Positions 1 through 8,542 of a stretch of 37,413 bases of DNA are shown piece by piece. Source of the DNA: Aphelidium insulamus (taxonomy: Eukaryota; Aphelidiomycota; Aphelidea; Aphelidiaceae); contig JAZDSV010000087.1 of assembly GCA_036784855.1 (NCBI GenBank), positions 1 to 37,413 of the forward strand. The letters run 5' to 3'. Position numbers and translations under genes: made by a program. The notes under the pieces were generated by a model that saw only the letters and a list, made by a program, of their open reading frames with translations, was not told the origin of the DNA and did not search any database. Positions within the stretch are counted from its first letter, which is position 1; every line of letters begins with the position of its first letter.

Positions 1-1410
1 AGACTGGCAAAGAAAATGTTGCAATCAACGGCAAACGAGAGCCGCAGACTCCTGTGCTCCCATGACAGCCCGTGCAGTTCTTTGCCGGGAACACGCAGTG
101 ATCGCAAATGCTGTATTGTTTAAAATTAAACAGAACATGGTCAATTAATGCAATAAACAGCACCTTTCCATGAGGATCGTAGAATGCAACGACAGGTGCA
201 TCATCTGGCGTGTCGGATTTGGCCGCACCACCAACTGCCAAGATTGAACCATTTGGACTCCATTTCATGCAGGGCTTGTTGATACCGGTGTCGATAACCA
301 CAGGATCTGTTGAGCATTTAACAAGAGATATAAGGAAGTAACCGACCACTCACTCTGGTCTCGCTGGTCACGTAGGATCACCACTCGACCATTATGGTAG
401 GCGATGGCAAAGCACGGCACATTTGGCTCAATGTAGCCAAAAATTCCATTGTACCAGTCCATGGCGACCACAGTACCGCCTCCAGTAAGCTCATCCGTAA
501 CTTGCGCTGCTTGTGCCTACCACGCATGAAGCGCGACCAGCAAATGTAGTAAAATTAATCACTTGCCATAAAGTTGCCACTGCTGTCATAGATGTGGATC
601 TGACCAGTGGCGGTGGCGGTGAAGAGCATCTTTCCATCCGGTGACCACTGGACACGCGACATAACTGCTTTCAGCTCCTTGCCCCACAGCCGCTTCCCTT
701 CCACCGAGCCCACCATCACGGCACCTGCACGGATTGAGTACATAAATGGGAATGCCAGCAACAGCTGCGATACTCACCATCCTGGTAGAGTATACAAATC
801 TTGGTGCCCTGCTTGTTCCACTGAAAGTCGTTCACGGGACTCTTGTTGCGGTTGTTGACCATTTCCTCGCGCCACGTTCCTTTCAGTGGTGAATATTGTG
901 TATAGATGGTATGTAGCACCTAAACTCACCCTGATAGTACACCCAGACAATGATGACTCCGGTATCGTCGGCCGTGGTGAGCTTCTTGTGCTGCTGGTTC
1001 CACCCGCACATGGTCACCGTGGCTGTGACACAGTGTCAGCACGACGACATAAATGCCGCTATGTATTAGCAATAGACAGCGCCGTACCTTTGTGCGCCTC
1101 CAGCGACTCGTTCATGGTCACATTGGACTGGGCGGCGATACCGCGGGCAGCCCGGTCGTTCGCCTCCCGGTGCGTCTCCAGCTTGAGCACCTTGAGGAAG
1201 CCCTGTGTCCCTCCGCACGCCAAATAGCCGTGGTCATTGTTCCAGGCGATGCATTGCAGCGGCGTGGCATTCGGCAGCGATATCTATGTCATATGTGATG
1301 ATGGAGTATGTAGACAGAGACACCGCAGACACCCATGACAGCCAGACATCCATGACAGACAGACAGACAGACAGACAGCGGCGAACCTTCTTGCTCAGGT
1401 AGATGAACAT
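1..1410 (-). CDS. WDR35: IFT121 / WDR35, intraflagellar transport complex A subunit (N-terminal part, cut by window)
   Basis: WD40 subunit of the IFT-A complex, which drives retrograde transport and membrane-protein entry in cilia. Exons in gene order: 1410-1387, 1283-1088, 1022-930, 879-778, 724-567, 516-354, 306-164, 110 to beyond 1; all phases agree. The start at 1410 is chosen because MFIYLSKK matches the family opening MFFYLSKK. Diagnostic stretches seen are [63 protein letters not shown] and [13 protein letters not shown], all in the order of animal WDR35. About 330 codons are present of a usual ~1,180, so only the first beta-propeller is here. The intron 517-566 has a GC donor (GCAAGT), forced by frame. 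The first intron (1284-1386) holds a GACA microsatellite at about 1354-1378. Known: IFT-A genes occur only in lineages that make cilia. Confidence 0.95.
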
Positions 1411-1439
1411 TGGTGTGTGCGTGCCGGTGATCGAGACAA
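1411..1439. promoter_or_regulatory. 29-bp divergent interval between WDR35 and YEATS start codons
   Basis: The WDR35 ATG (minus, 1410) and the first in-frame ATG of the YEATS gene (plus, 1440) lie 29 bp apart. Any promoter must sit here or inside the flanking exons, and the two transcripts probably have overlapping 5' ends. A later in-frame ATG of the YEATS gene at 1506 would widen the gap to 95 bp. No TATA or CCAAT box is visible inside the interval. Confidence 0.5.
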
Positions 1440-2850
1440 ATGTCGGCAGCCAACAATGCCGATGACGATCAAGTCTCGGTCGCCGCCGCCGCCAGCGCCA
1501 CAGAGATGGAAGTGGATGCACCGGTGCCAGGTGATGCCGCAGTAGATACGCCAGCTACGGCTGCCACCGCAAGACCCGCCTCCAGACAGCGCACACGGCC
1601 CTCAGCCGTCATCACCGCGTCGGCCTCCTCGTCCTCGTCGTCGCTGGCCACTGCCGCAGACACACCCTTGCTTGCATCTGCATCAGCAGCAGCAGTGGTG
1701 GCGGCTAACAGTGCACATGGCAGCCGGCCGGGCACGCCCTCCCCCTCGCTTGCCTACTCCACCAGCGTGGCCACCCCGGCATTCCGGCGCCCCTCTGCCG
1801 CCGCCATGGACCCTAATGCCGTAATGAGGCGCGTGGTGTATGGCTCATATGCTGCCGTGGCCACCAAGGCCGATAATGTGCCCGCTGGACACTCTCACAA
1901 GTGGAAGGTGTGGGGTCTGCATATTTCTGCGATAGGCGGATGATAATCACGGTGCAGATCTTTGTGCAAGGCTTCGAGGGCGAGGACATGTCACACTGGT
2001 GCAGCCACGTTGTCATCAAGCTGCACGAGAGCTTTCAAGAGCCGCGGCGAGGTATATTTTGTTGTGTATTGAGTGCTCCAGATTTCTATCGTACGGCTTG
2101 TCTTCTTAGGGCGTTGTGAATGCTCCACGGAGACCGTACCATCGTTCGGTGTCTACACACATTTTTCTTCAAAGCTTTGCTATTACTCTCTATACACTTT
2201 TGCGAATGACCTCAATATGTTACCCTCATGGTGTAGTGATACGAGTGCCGCCGTACGAGGTGAACGAGACTGGCTGGGGCGAGTTCGAGGTGGCCATCGA
2301 GATCCACGCCAAAGATCCGAAACTCCGCCCAGCCATGTTCTATCACCACTTGAAGTTGTGGACCGCGGACAACCTGTTGCAGCAGTCCGAGTGGGACGGC
2401 GATGTCAATGCCCCGCCGGTGCTCAGCGAAAAGTATGAAGAGCTGGTGCGTGTACCTATACTGATGTATACTGTGGACACTTAATATCTTTATAGGTGTT
2501 TACCCATCCGCTGACGCCGGTGATGCGCGAGGTGTTTGACAAGCATGCCGCACTGCCACAGCCACCGCCCAAGTGCATATCGGTGGAATCTCAGTTCTGT
2601 ACGTGGCCGTTGATAGAATGCGGACATATCTGATAGCATGGCAGCCGCAAAGTACGCCACGGAAACACTGGACAAGATCGAAGTTGCCAAGGCGAAAATG
2701 CGGGAACTTGTGGCAGAGTATGCCGAGAGGCGGCAGCGGGTGGCAGACGAGGTGGCCCAGCTGAAGCGCCAAGTACACGATCTGAAGGCCGGCGCTGTCA
2801 GTGGCAAACCGCCCGCCCCTGCCAGTGGAGAAGTAATCGCAACCAGTTGA
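1440..2850 (+). CDS. YEATS4: YEATS-domain chromatin protein, GAS41/YAF9 type
   Basis: YEATS histone-acyl reader; the GAS41/Yaf9 form is a shared subunit of the SWR1/SRCAP and NuA4/TIP60 complexes. Exons 1440-1907, 1958-2051, 2237-2445, 2496-2598, 2645-2850 give 359 residues with consistent phases. Residues 1-120 are a low-complexity Ala/Ser/Thr/Pro stretch not found in animal GAS41 (about 227 residues). The YEATS domain follows: RRVVYGSYA, HSHKWKIFVQGFEGEDMSHW, LHESFQEPRR, VPPYEVNETGWGEFEVAIEI and FYHHLKLW. The C-terminal ~70 residues form the coiled coil (ETLDKIEVAKAKMRELVAEY) used for complex assembly. The second intron (2052-2236, 185 nt) is unusually long for this locus. The start is uncertain: 1440 or the internal ATG at 1506. 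The stop lies 32 bp from the converging OHCU stop. Confidence 0.92.
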
Positions 2851-2882
2851 TATTAAAGCAAGCGTTGCATTATGACCATTCT

Positions 2883-3552
2883 TTATTGCCTGGACAGCTT
2901 GAACAGGCGATCGCGTGCAATTGCCATCATGTCGCGGAGACCAGTGTGCAGTTCTGCCGCCGAGTCCGCGTTGTGGATACGCCGCTCCAGCTCGGGGATG
3001 ATGGCGTCGAGCGGTCTGCCGGCCACAAAGCACACAAACTTGAATCCGTGTCGCGACTCATATTCTGCATTCAGCAGTGCCAGCCTCTCGGCAACAGGCA
3101 GCGCCGCTGTGTCTGTGGCAGATGCCGCACCAGACTGAGTGTAAGTGTGAGTGGCCGAGTGACCTTGCTCGGCGCGCGACATGGCGCTTAGTGTGGTCTT
3201 GGGAGCGCCCAGCCGCGGGTGAGCATTAATGATCTGCAGCAAGTCGTCCCTTGTCATTGGCGAGCGCTCGCCGCAGCACAGCTACGACTGTGAATACATA
3301 TATACACATATATGGAGGTACTATATGGTGCGTACCTGTTCCGCAGAGTCGATCAGAGCGGTGTATGAGGCAAAAGGCCGCGCGGCATCGAGCTTATAGC
3401 AGCCACGTCAATGGAGATACATATATCGTGAAGGTTAAAGTACCCACCGCGTCTGCCAGCGGGGGCGCCGCCTCAAACAGCACGTTGACGTTGTGCACAA
3501 ATTCTTGTCGCGGGAGCCGGTTCAGGTCGGCAATGTCGGGCAGTGTTGTCAT
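2883..3552 (-). CDS. URAD: OHCU decarboxylase (urate to allantoin pathway)
   Basis: 2-oxo-4-hydroxy-4-carboxy-5-ureidoimidazoline decarboxylase performs the last, stereospecific step from urate to S-allantoin. Exons 3552-3448, 3392-3336, 3281-2883 give 186 residues, close to the usual ~170. Family marks: LPDIADLNRLPRQEFVHNV at the N-terminus, ARPFASYTALI after the first intron, and INAHPRLG, the HPxLxG motif carrying the catalytic histidine. The tail NAEYESRHGFKFVCFVAGRP matches the conserved YRxKFGFxFIxC region. The intron 2 acceptor is the second of two candidate AGs (GTAG before CTG), since the first leads to a stop. The start at 3552 fits the family; an in-frame ATG at 3672 would add 40 residues without resemblance to it. 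No SKL-type peroxisomal signal is seen at the C-terminus. Confidence 0.93.
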
Positions 3553-3946
3553 TGTTGCAGAGTGCGCATGTTTAAGAAAATATTTAAATATCTGAATTAA
3601 AGGTTTAATGCTTTTATATGTGTAAACACATACATACTTGGAACGGCCGTGTTGGCCATGCGTGCCATGCATACAGGTGTCGTTCCAATGCGCCTCCTTT
3701 CCAAACCCAAGCGTTGCAAAGCAATCTACGATAACATGAGGTAAGTGCAAGAGGTGACTTCAATCACGGTATGTTGAAGTAGTGCCACACTCATAGAACT
3801 TTACATTGCGTACATAAATACATACAAAAATACATACAGTTAACGTGCGGAGTGGCAGCTGATTGGACGCACCATCTCGGCCCCTGAAAGCAAGATACGC
3901 GTCGTTCACGCATCCCGCAAACTTTACACATTTCCAACATTACAAT
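3553..3946. other. Divergent intergenic region, OHCU / ankyrin gene
   Basis: About 394 bp between the start of the OHCU gene (minus) and the ankyrin gene (plus). I see no coding homology. It is AT-rich with short ATACATAC runs. An inverted CCAAT box (ATTGG, 3862-3866) lies 81 bp upstream of the ankyrin ATG at 3947. Confidence 0.4.
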
Positions 3947-5521
3947 ATGCGCGTCAACCAGATGGCGCTGGTGGTGGCCGCTCTGTTGGCGTTACACTGC
4001 GGGTGTGTGCATACAATGCCGGCATTGCAGCAGTCCGAAGTATCTGGCGGCGGCTCTTCTCCTGACCAAAAGGATGAGGTGGAAGCTAGTGCAGCGGTAC
4101 GACAGCTCTCACTGGACGCAGAAGAGTTCAAGGATCCGCTGACGCGTATATTGGCCTACGTCGCGGACGGTGGCGTGTTCGTGCGCTGCGTGGCACCTGC
4201 AGTGAATGATGCTTTTCTGAAATCTGTGGGCCAGGCGGCTGCGGCGACCTCTATTGCATGCGCGCTTGCTTCACGCGAATGTATCAAATTCGCGCTTGAA
4301 TGCAATGCCAGTCCATTACAGCTAGTTGATGGTGCAGTCGCCAGGGACAGCGTTGATGCATTTGAACTTGTAAAGGATGCCTGTAGGAAAAATGATTTTC
4401 TAATACTGGGCTGCTGGGTAACAGCTTCAGAGACCGCGGGTAGACGAGGAGCGTTGGGCATGTTGCGGCATCTGAAGACAAATTATGAAGAGCGCTTTCA
4501 CGAGTTTCGGGCAGCAATATCTGCTGCTCGCGCAGGACAGATCAACGTTCTCGAGTGGCTGACACCGGAAGGCTGCGGTCGTAATGATGGCGCACTATGT
4601 GAAGCAGCGGCAGAGGGAGGCGAGCTGGAAACTTTGATTTATCTTAGAGCCCAACTGTACGAGTGGGATGAACGTACACCTGCCGCCGCAAGTGGCAATG
4701 GACACGTGCACATTCTTCAATGGGCCATGGAGAATGGCTGCGAGGCTGATACTGAAGTTTGCTGCTGTAATGCTGCGTCTGCTGGTCACCAACAAGTGCT
4801 GGAATTTTGGCTCCTCCGAAATGTGGCTCTGACAGCAGCCGTGTCCACAGCGGCAGCAAAATCGGGGAATTTGCAAATGCTTCAGTGGCTTCACGAACGC
4901 GGTTGCCCATGGAATACTGGCGCCACCAAAGAGGCAGCGGAATCTGGGAATTTGCAAATGCTTCAGTGGCTTCACGAACACGGTTGCCCATGGAATGAAG
5001 AAACCGCGTATGTTGCAGCACTAAATGGGCATCTAGATTTGCTCAAATACGCGCACGCAAATGGTTGCCCGATCAGGAGTCTCTGCGGTGTTGCGGCACA
5101 AAATGGTCACTTATCAGTGCTCAAGTGGGCCGTTGAGGAGCTAGGCCACACCATGACTACGTGGACAAGTCAGGAAGCAGCTTTATTTGGGCATTTGGAG
5201 TTGCTTCAGTGGGCTCGGCAGCACGGGTGTCCGTGGGATGAAATAACTTGTTCATTTGCTGCTCGAGCCGGCCGCTTGGAATTATTGCAGTGGGCACGCG
5301 CTAACGGGTGTCCGTGGAATGAAAATACGCCGAAAGACGCTGCATGGAGGAAGCACTGGGACGTTGTGAAATGGGCGATTAACAATGGCTGCCCATGGGG
5401 CGCTAATGTTGTAGATTATGCCAATGAACAGAGTCGTGGTGATATTATTGAGTGGTTCGGGAAGCCTAAAAGAAGATTTCTTTGCTGCTGGCATTCTATA
5501 TGCCGTAGCTGCTCCGGCTAG
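3947..5521 (+). CDS. Secreted or membrane-targeted ankyrin-repeat protein, intronless
   Basis: Single-exon gene of 524 residues. The first ATG is at 3947 and opens with MRVNQMALVVAALLALHCGC, a convincing signal peptide or N-terminal anchor followed by an acidic Ser/Gly linker. From about residue 180 to 505 there are 10 or more ankyrin-type repeats of 26-28 residues with the pattern LLQWARxxGCPWNExTxxxA, the 'GCPW' ankyrin family that is expanded in many protists and in giant viruses. No enzymatic domain is seen, so it probably binds proteins; the partner is unknown. It is the only clearly intronless sizeable gene here, and most ankyrin repeats of this type are cytoplasmic, so the signal peptide is odd. 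Two adjacent repeats are nearly identical in DNA (see repeat entry). The C-terminal tail is Cys- and Arg-rich. Confidence 0.85.
   Translation: MRVNQMALVVAALLALHCGCVHTMPALQQSEVSGGGSSPDQKDEVEASAAVRQLSLDAEEFKDPLTRILAYVADGGVFVRCVAPAVNDAFLKSVGQAAAATSIACALASRECIKFALECNASPLQLVDGAVARDSVDAFELVKDACRKNDFLILGCWVTASETAGRRGALGMLRHLKTNYEERFHEFRAAISAARAGQINVLEWLTPEGCGRNDGALCEAAAEGGELETLIYLRAQLYEWDERTPAAASGNGHVHILQWAMENGCEADTEVCCCNAASAGHQQVLEFWLLRNVALTAAVSTAAAKSGNLQMLQWLHERGCPWNTGATKEAAESGNLQMLQWLHEHGCPWNEETAYVAALNGHLDLLKYAHANGCPIRSLCGVAAQNGHLSVLKWAVEELGHTMTTWTSQEAALFGHLELLQWARQHGCPWDEITCSFAARAGRLELLQWARANGCPWNENTPKDAAWRKHWDVVKWAINNGCPWGANVVDYANEQSRGDIIEWFGKPKRRFLCCWHSICRSCSG
4860..5021 (+). repeat. Tandem 81-bp ankyrin-unit duplication
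   Basis: Units 4860-4940 and 4941-5021 are in direct tandem, 81 bp (27 codons) each. Over the first 56 bp (4860-4915 against 4941-4996) only two bases differ. The other repeats in the gene match only at protein level, so this pair arose by a recent in-frame duplication or gene conversion. Confidence 0.85.
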
Positions 5522-5757
5522 CCAGACACCTCTCAAATTGAATAGATAATGCTAGCAGTGACCATGATTACGTCCACACCTTGCTGATCCCTTCCACGTG
5601 ATACCAGCAGGCGTGGCACCTGTCCAGCCAATATTTACGGCATCAAACTCGGAATCTGCCATCACACCGCTCGCAAAGTGAACCTCCAGCGCATGTGTGC
5701 CCAGCAGATTTGACAACAAAACATCTTCCACATGTACATATCACAAATGCAACAATG
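5522..5757 (-). other. Convergent interval with an open minus-strand stretch, possible 3' exon
   Basis: Lies between the ankyrin stop (5521) and the stop of the next minus-strand gene (5758). The minus strand is open for about 58 codons (roughly 5550-5728) and reads, among others, THALEVHFASGVMADSEFDA and VNIGWTGATPAGITWKGSAR. Composition looks protein-like. An intron of about 41 nt (donor GTCGAT, acceptor GGAAG) could join it to the upstream gene, but the donor is weak and I recognise no family. It may be a real terminal exon or chance. Confidence 0.25.
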
Positions 5758-6078
5758 CTATCGACGAGTAAGCTCTAGTATCAGGCGGGATATGCGGCGC
5801 TGTTCCTCGTCCATGCGCGCAGACATAGCTGGCAACGCACCCATACACCTCTCGGTGGCCAGCCGAGTATGCTCGCTTGCCGCCAGCGCCCACTGCAGCG
5901 CCGCCTCGCGCTCATCATCCGTCGAGAGGTCGGTCAGACGGGGTGGCGGAAGTGGTGCCAGTTGCTCCGATGCAATGCTCGCTGCAGGCGCAGCGCTTGC
6001 CAGTGGTAGAATGGCCACCAGGTCCTGCGCAATATCATCAGCTGTCAGTTCCTCGGCAGCCGACCACTGCTCAGACAT
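5758..6078 (-). CDS. Small hypothetical protein, alpha-helical
   Basis: Not recognised. The ATG at 6078 starts MSEQWSAAEELTADDIAQDL and runs 106 residues to a stop at 5758 without an intron. The middle is Ala/Pro-rich; the last 50 residues (EREAALQWALAASEHTRLAT onward) are predicted helical with heptad-like Leu/Ile spacing (RRISRLILEL), as in small coiled-coil adaptor subunits. GC-rich third positions resemble neighbouring genes. A further 3' exon is possible in 5550-5728. It ends 236 bp from the converging ankyrin gene and starts 210 bp downstream of the PXMP4 stop on the same strand. Confidence 0.5.
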   Translation of the reverse strand: MSEQWSAAEELTADDIAQDLVAILPLASAAPAASIASEQLAPLPPPRLTDLSTDDEREAALQWALAASEHTRLATERCMGALPAMSARMDEEQRRISRLILELTRR

Positions 6079-6288
6079 GCGTGGTGTGAAATACGCCGTG
6101 AAGGCAGTACTCAACACTGTAAGTATTTACGCCTGAGTGCAGTAACGTGTAAATGCAGTTGAATGTAAATAGTTGTCACATTAATGAACACAATGGAGAC
6201 AAGGTCAATATTCACAATACAATTTACTGCGTGTCAGCGCAATGGTGGTCATCGTAGCAGTACAGCACTAGCGCACAACAGCCGCAGA

Positions 6289-7060
6289 CTATCGATTATG
6301 CCAGATCCAGTTGCGTAGACCGTCCCACTTGTCACTGTCATTGTAGAGGTACTGCATGCTGGCCTGCAGACTGGGTTGCAGAGTGTCGCGCTCATGCCGG
6401 AACAGCCACATCACACAGCCCCACACCGCCGACGCAAACACGGGAAATATGACTGGAGAGTTCTGGGCACGGTCATACGTCATACCCAGCGATTCGAACA
6501 CGCGCTTCTTGGTCAGAGTCTTGGCCAGACCAACCAGAATGCGCGAAAACAGATACAGCACGATCTGCCAATGTATCAGTGCTGATACACGCACATGTAT
6601 ATATATACCTGGTTGTTGATGGTATTGTTCTTGCGAAACACCAAGTAGCCACCGATAAGGCCGGCGATAAATGCATGGGATGATTCTTCCTTCTGGCGCA
6701 GATGGCGCTGCAACAACATCAAGGTCTTGTATATGGTGACAAAGCAGGCCAGATTGCGGCCGTGTTGATACGTGGCGTCCAGTATGAAGCGCATCTTTTC
6801 CTCCAGGCTGCATGCATTACATCAGCATTGTTGGAGTGATATCTATATATATATACTATATATCTATAAAGTATCAAGCTACAGTGCACTGCGGTATGTA
6901 AATAGCCACACCTCCCGTCCTTGAAGAGAAATGTCATGACTAGTGCGTGCGGGAAGCGGATCTTGGCGCCATACACCGCCCCATTCCTGGCGCCCTTCAG
7001 CACCGACAACAGGTCATGGTAGCGTGGGTCGAGCACCACTTGAGTCAATGCCGCCTCCAT
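6289..7060 (-). CDS. PXMP4: Peroxisomal membrane protein 4 (PXMP4/PMP24)
   Basis: Integral peroxisomal membrane protein of the Tim17/Tim22/PMP24-like family; its precise function is unsettled. Exons 7060-6912, 6807-6609, 6564-6289 give 207 residues (human 212). Strong identity along the length: LKGARNGAVYGAKIRFPHAL, VMTFLFKDGSLEEKM, ATYQHGRNLACFV, HAFIAGLIGGYLVF, NNTINNQIVLYLFSR and TLQPSLQASMQYLYNDSDKW. Hydrophobic helices lie around residues 75-90, 110-130 and 155-175. The first intron (6808-6911, 104 nt) is AT-rich; the second is 44 nt. With OHCU decarboxylase, often peroxisomal, it is the second gene here with a peroxisome link, but nothing suggests they work together. Confidence 0.95.
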
Positions 7061-7108
7061 CCGTGTCAGGTATCTCGTTCAGTGGCAGTGTGAGAGAGAT
7101 ATCAGAGT

Positions 7109-7169
7109 GAGTGTGAGAGTGTGTGTGTGTGTGTGTGTGTGAGAGTGTGTGTGTGTGTGTGTGTGTGTG
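7109..7169. repeat. (GT)n microsatellite between PXMP4 and the dehydrogenase
   Basis: Two pure GT runs separated by GAGA, lying in the 221-bp divergent interval between the start codons at 7060 (minus) and 7282 (plus). No coding content; the interval must hold both promoters. Confidence 0.9.
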
Positions 7170-7281
7170 CCTGCGTATGGCAGCTTGCGTGTATTACAGA
7201 GCGACCGCTGTTTCGTGCCGTTTCAACTCGCTTTCACGTGCTTGCATTGCACACACTTGTAATACATATTACACACTAAAT

Positions 7282-8421
7282 ATGCCCGGCGCTCGTCTGC
7301 AGGGAAAGGTGGCCGTGATTACTGGTGCCGCCAGGTCTGTCATATAGTGTGTGTGCACATAACCTCTCGTACTGACACGCTTGTCAGTGGCATTGGTTTG
7401 GAGACGTCGCTGCTGTTTGCGTCCGAAGGCGCCAAGGTCTGCATGGCCGACGTCAATGAGGCTGCCGGTAATAAGTGCAGCCATGTGCGCACTACTATTG
7501 CGTCTCACTCTGATGTCCCGGCAGGCAATGCCGCACTGGCCAAGGTGCTCAAGGTGGCGCCAGACTCGGCCATTTTTGTTCGCTGCGATGTGAGCAAGGA
7601 GGCCGAAGTCCAGGCTCTTATTGCTGCCGGTGAAAGCAAGTTTGGTACGTATGTATTATGTGTGTAATATGTCGGTACGTTAGTAACTGTGTGCAGGCAA
7701 GGTCAATGTCGTGTTCAACAATGCCGGAATCATGGACGTGAGTAGTCGTAAAAAGTATCGTCTTAATTCAACGTACCTCACTAGCCTAATGATGACAATG
7801 CCGAAACTACGGAGGAGCGCGTGTGGAACCGCACTATGGACATTAATGTGAAGGGAGTGTGGTGGGGTTGTCGGTATGTATAGCATGACCTTTGTCGTTC
7901 TATCTGCATTCATCCGCGACAGCCACGGCATTCCCGCGTTGCGTCGCGCAGGCGGTGGAAGCATCATCAATACTGCTAGTTTTGTGGCCTTGTTTGGTGC
8001 GGCCACCCCGCAGCTGGCCTACACTGCTAGCAAGGGTGCCGTGCTGGCAATGACCCGCGAGCTAGCTGTTGTGCACGCTCGTGAAAACATTCGCCTCAAC
8101 TCCTTGTGTCCTGGTCAGTTTTCGTACACCTATTCTCTGGTGTTGCTCATTGTTATTCTGCTGCATGTAGGACCGTTGAAGACCCCGCTGCTGATGGACT
8201 TTTTGAACACCGAGGAGAAAAAGCAGCGCCGGCTTGTGCATGTGCCGATGGGCCGTTTTGGTGAGGCTATCGAGCAGGCAAAGGCCGTGTTGTTCCTGGC
8301 GTCCGATGAGAGCTCCTACATTACTGGTACCGACTTCAAGGTGGACGGCGGTATCACCTGCGCCTATGTGACACCCACTGGCGAGACCAAGACTGTTTGC
8401 CCACACCCTTCACTGGTTTAA
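7282..8421 (+). CDS. Classical short-chain dehydrogenase/reductase
   Basis: NAD(P)-dependent oxidoreductase of the classical SDR family, 274 residues in seven exons: 7282-7334, 7388-7467, 7525-7644, 7697-7737, 7785-7873, 7923-8113, 8171-8421. Nucleotide-binding motif GAASGIG (residues 15-21, split by intron 1), structural NNAG in exon 4, catalytic Ser in SIINTASF, and the catalytic pair in YTASKGA. The end is typical: PMGRFGEAIEQAKAVLFLAS then YITGTDFKVDGG. An acidic residue after the second beta strand (ADVNEA) favours NAD over NADP. The closest type is the FabG/cyclopentanol dehydrogenase group; the substrate cannot be told. No organelle signal is visible. Confidence 0.93.
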
Positions 8422-8542
8422 TTGCGCCAACGAGTCTTGTTGTCCTCAATGAAGTTTATCGCCGTCACATCATCCACTTTTTGCTCCGTCGTATTCTGTA
8501 CTGCACATAGTTGTATCCACACAGTGAACCGGCTCAAATCTA

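Noticed and set aside
2225-2260. tRNA-like GGTGTAGTGATACGAG string
   Set aside because: It resembles a D arm but spans a YEATS intron-exon junction and has no matching anticodon or T arm.
3863-3946. Longer N-terminus for the ankyrin protein
   Set aside because: The upstream frame begins at TTG; the first ATG is 3947, which gives a clean signal peptide.
4595-5021. Long minus-strand open frames inside the ankyrin gene
   Set aside because: Mirror frames of a repeated, GC-rich coding sequence; the plus strand has the clear repeat family.
3947-5521. Giant-virus insertion as source of the ankyrin gene
   Set aside because: GCPW ankyrin repeats are common in protists too, and no other virus-like gene lies nearby.
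7123-7281. Open frame leading into the dehydrogenase from the GT repeat
   Set aside because: It has no ATG before 7198 suited to the family, and the SDR fold begins at the ATG at 7282.
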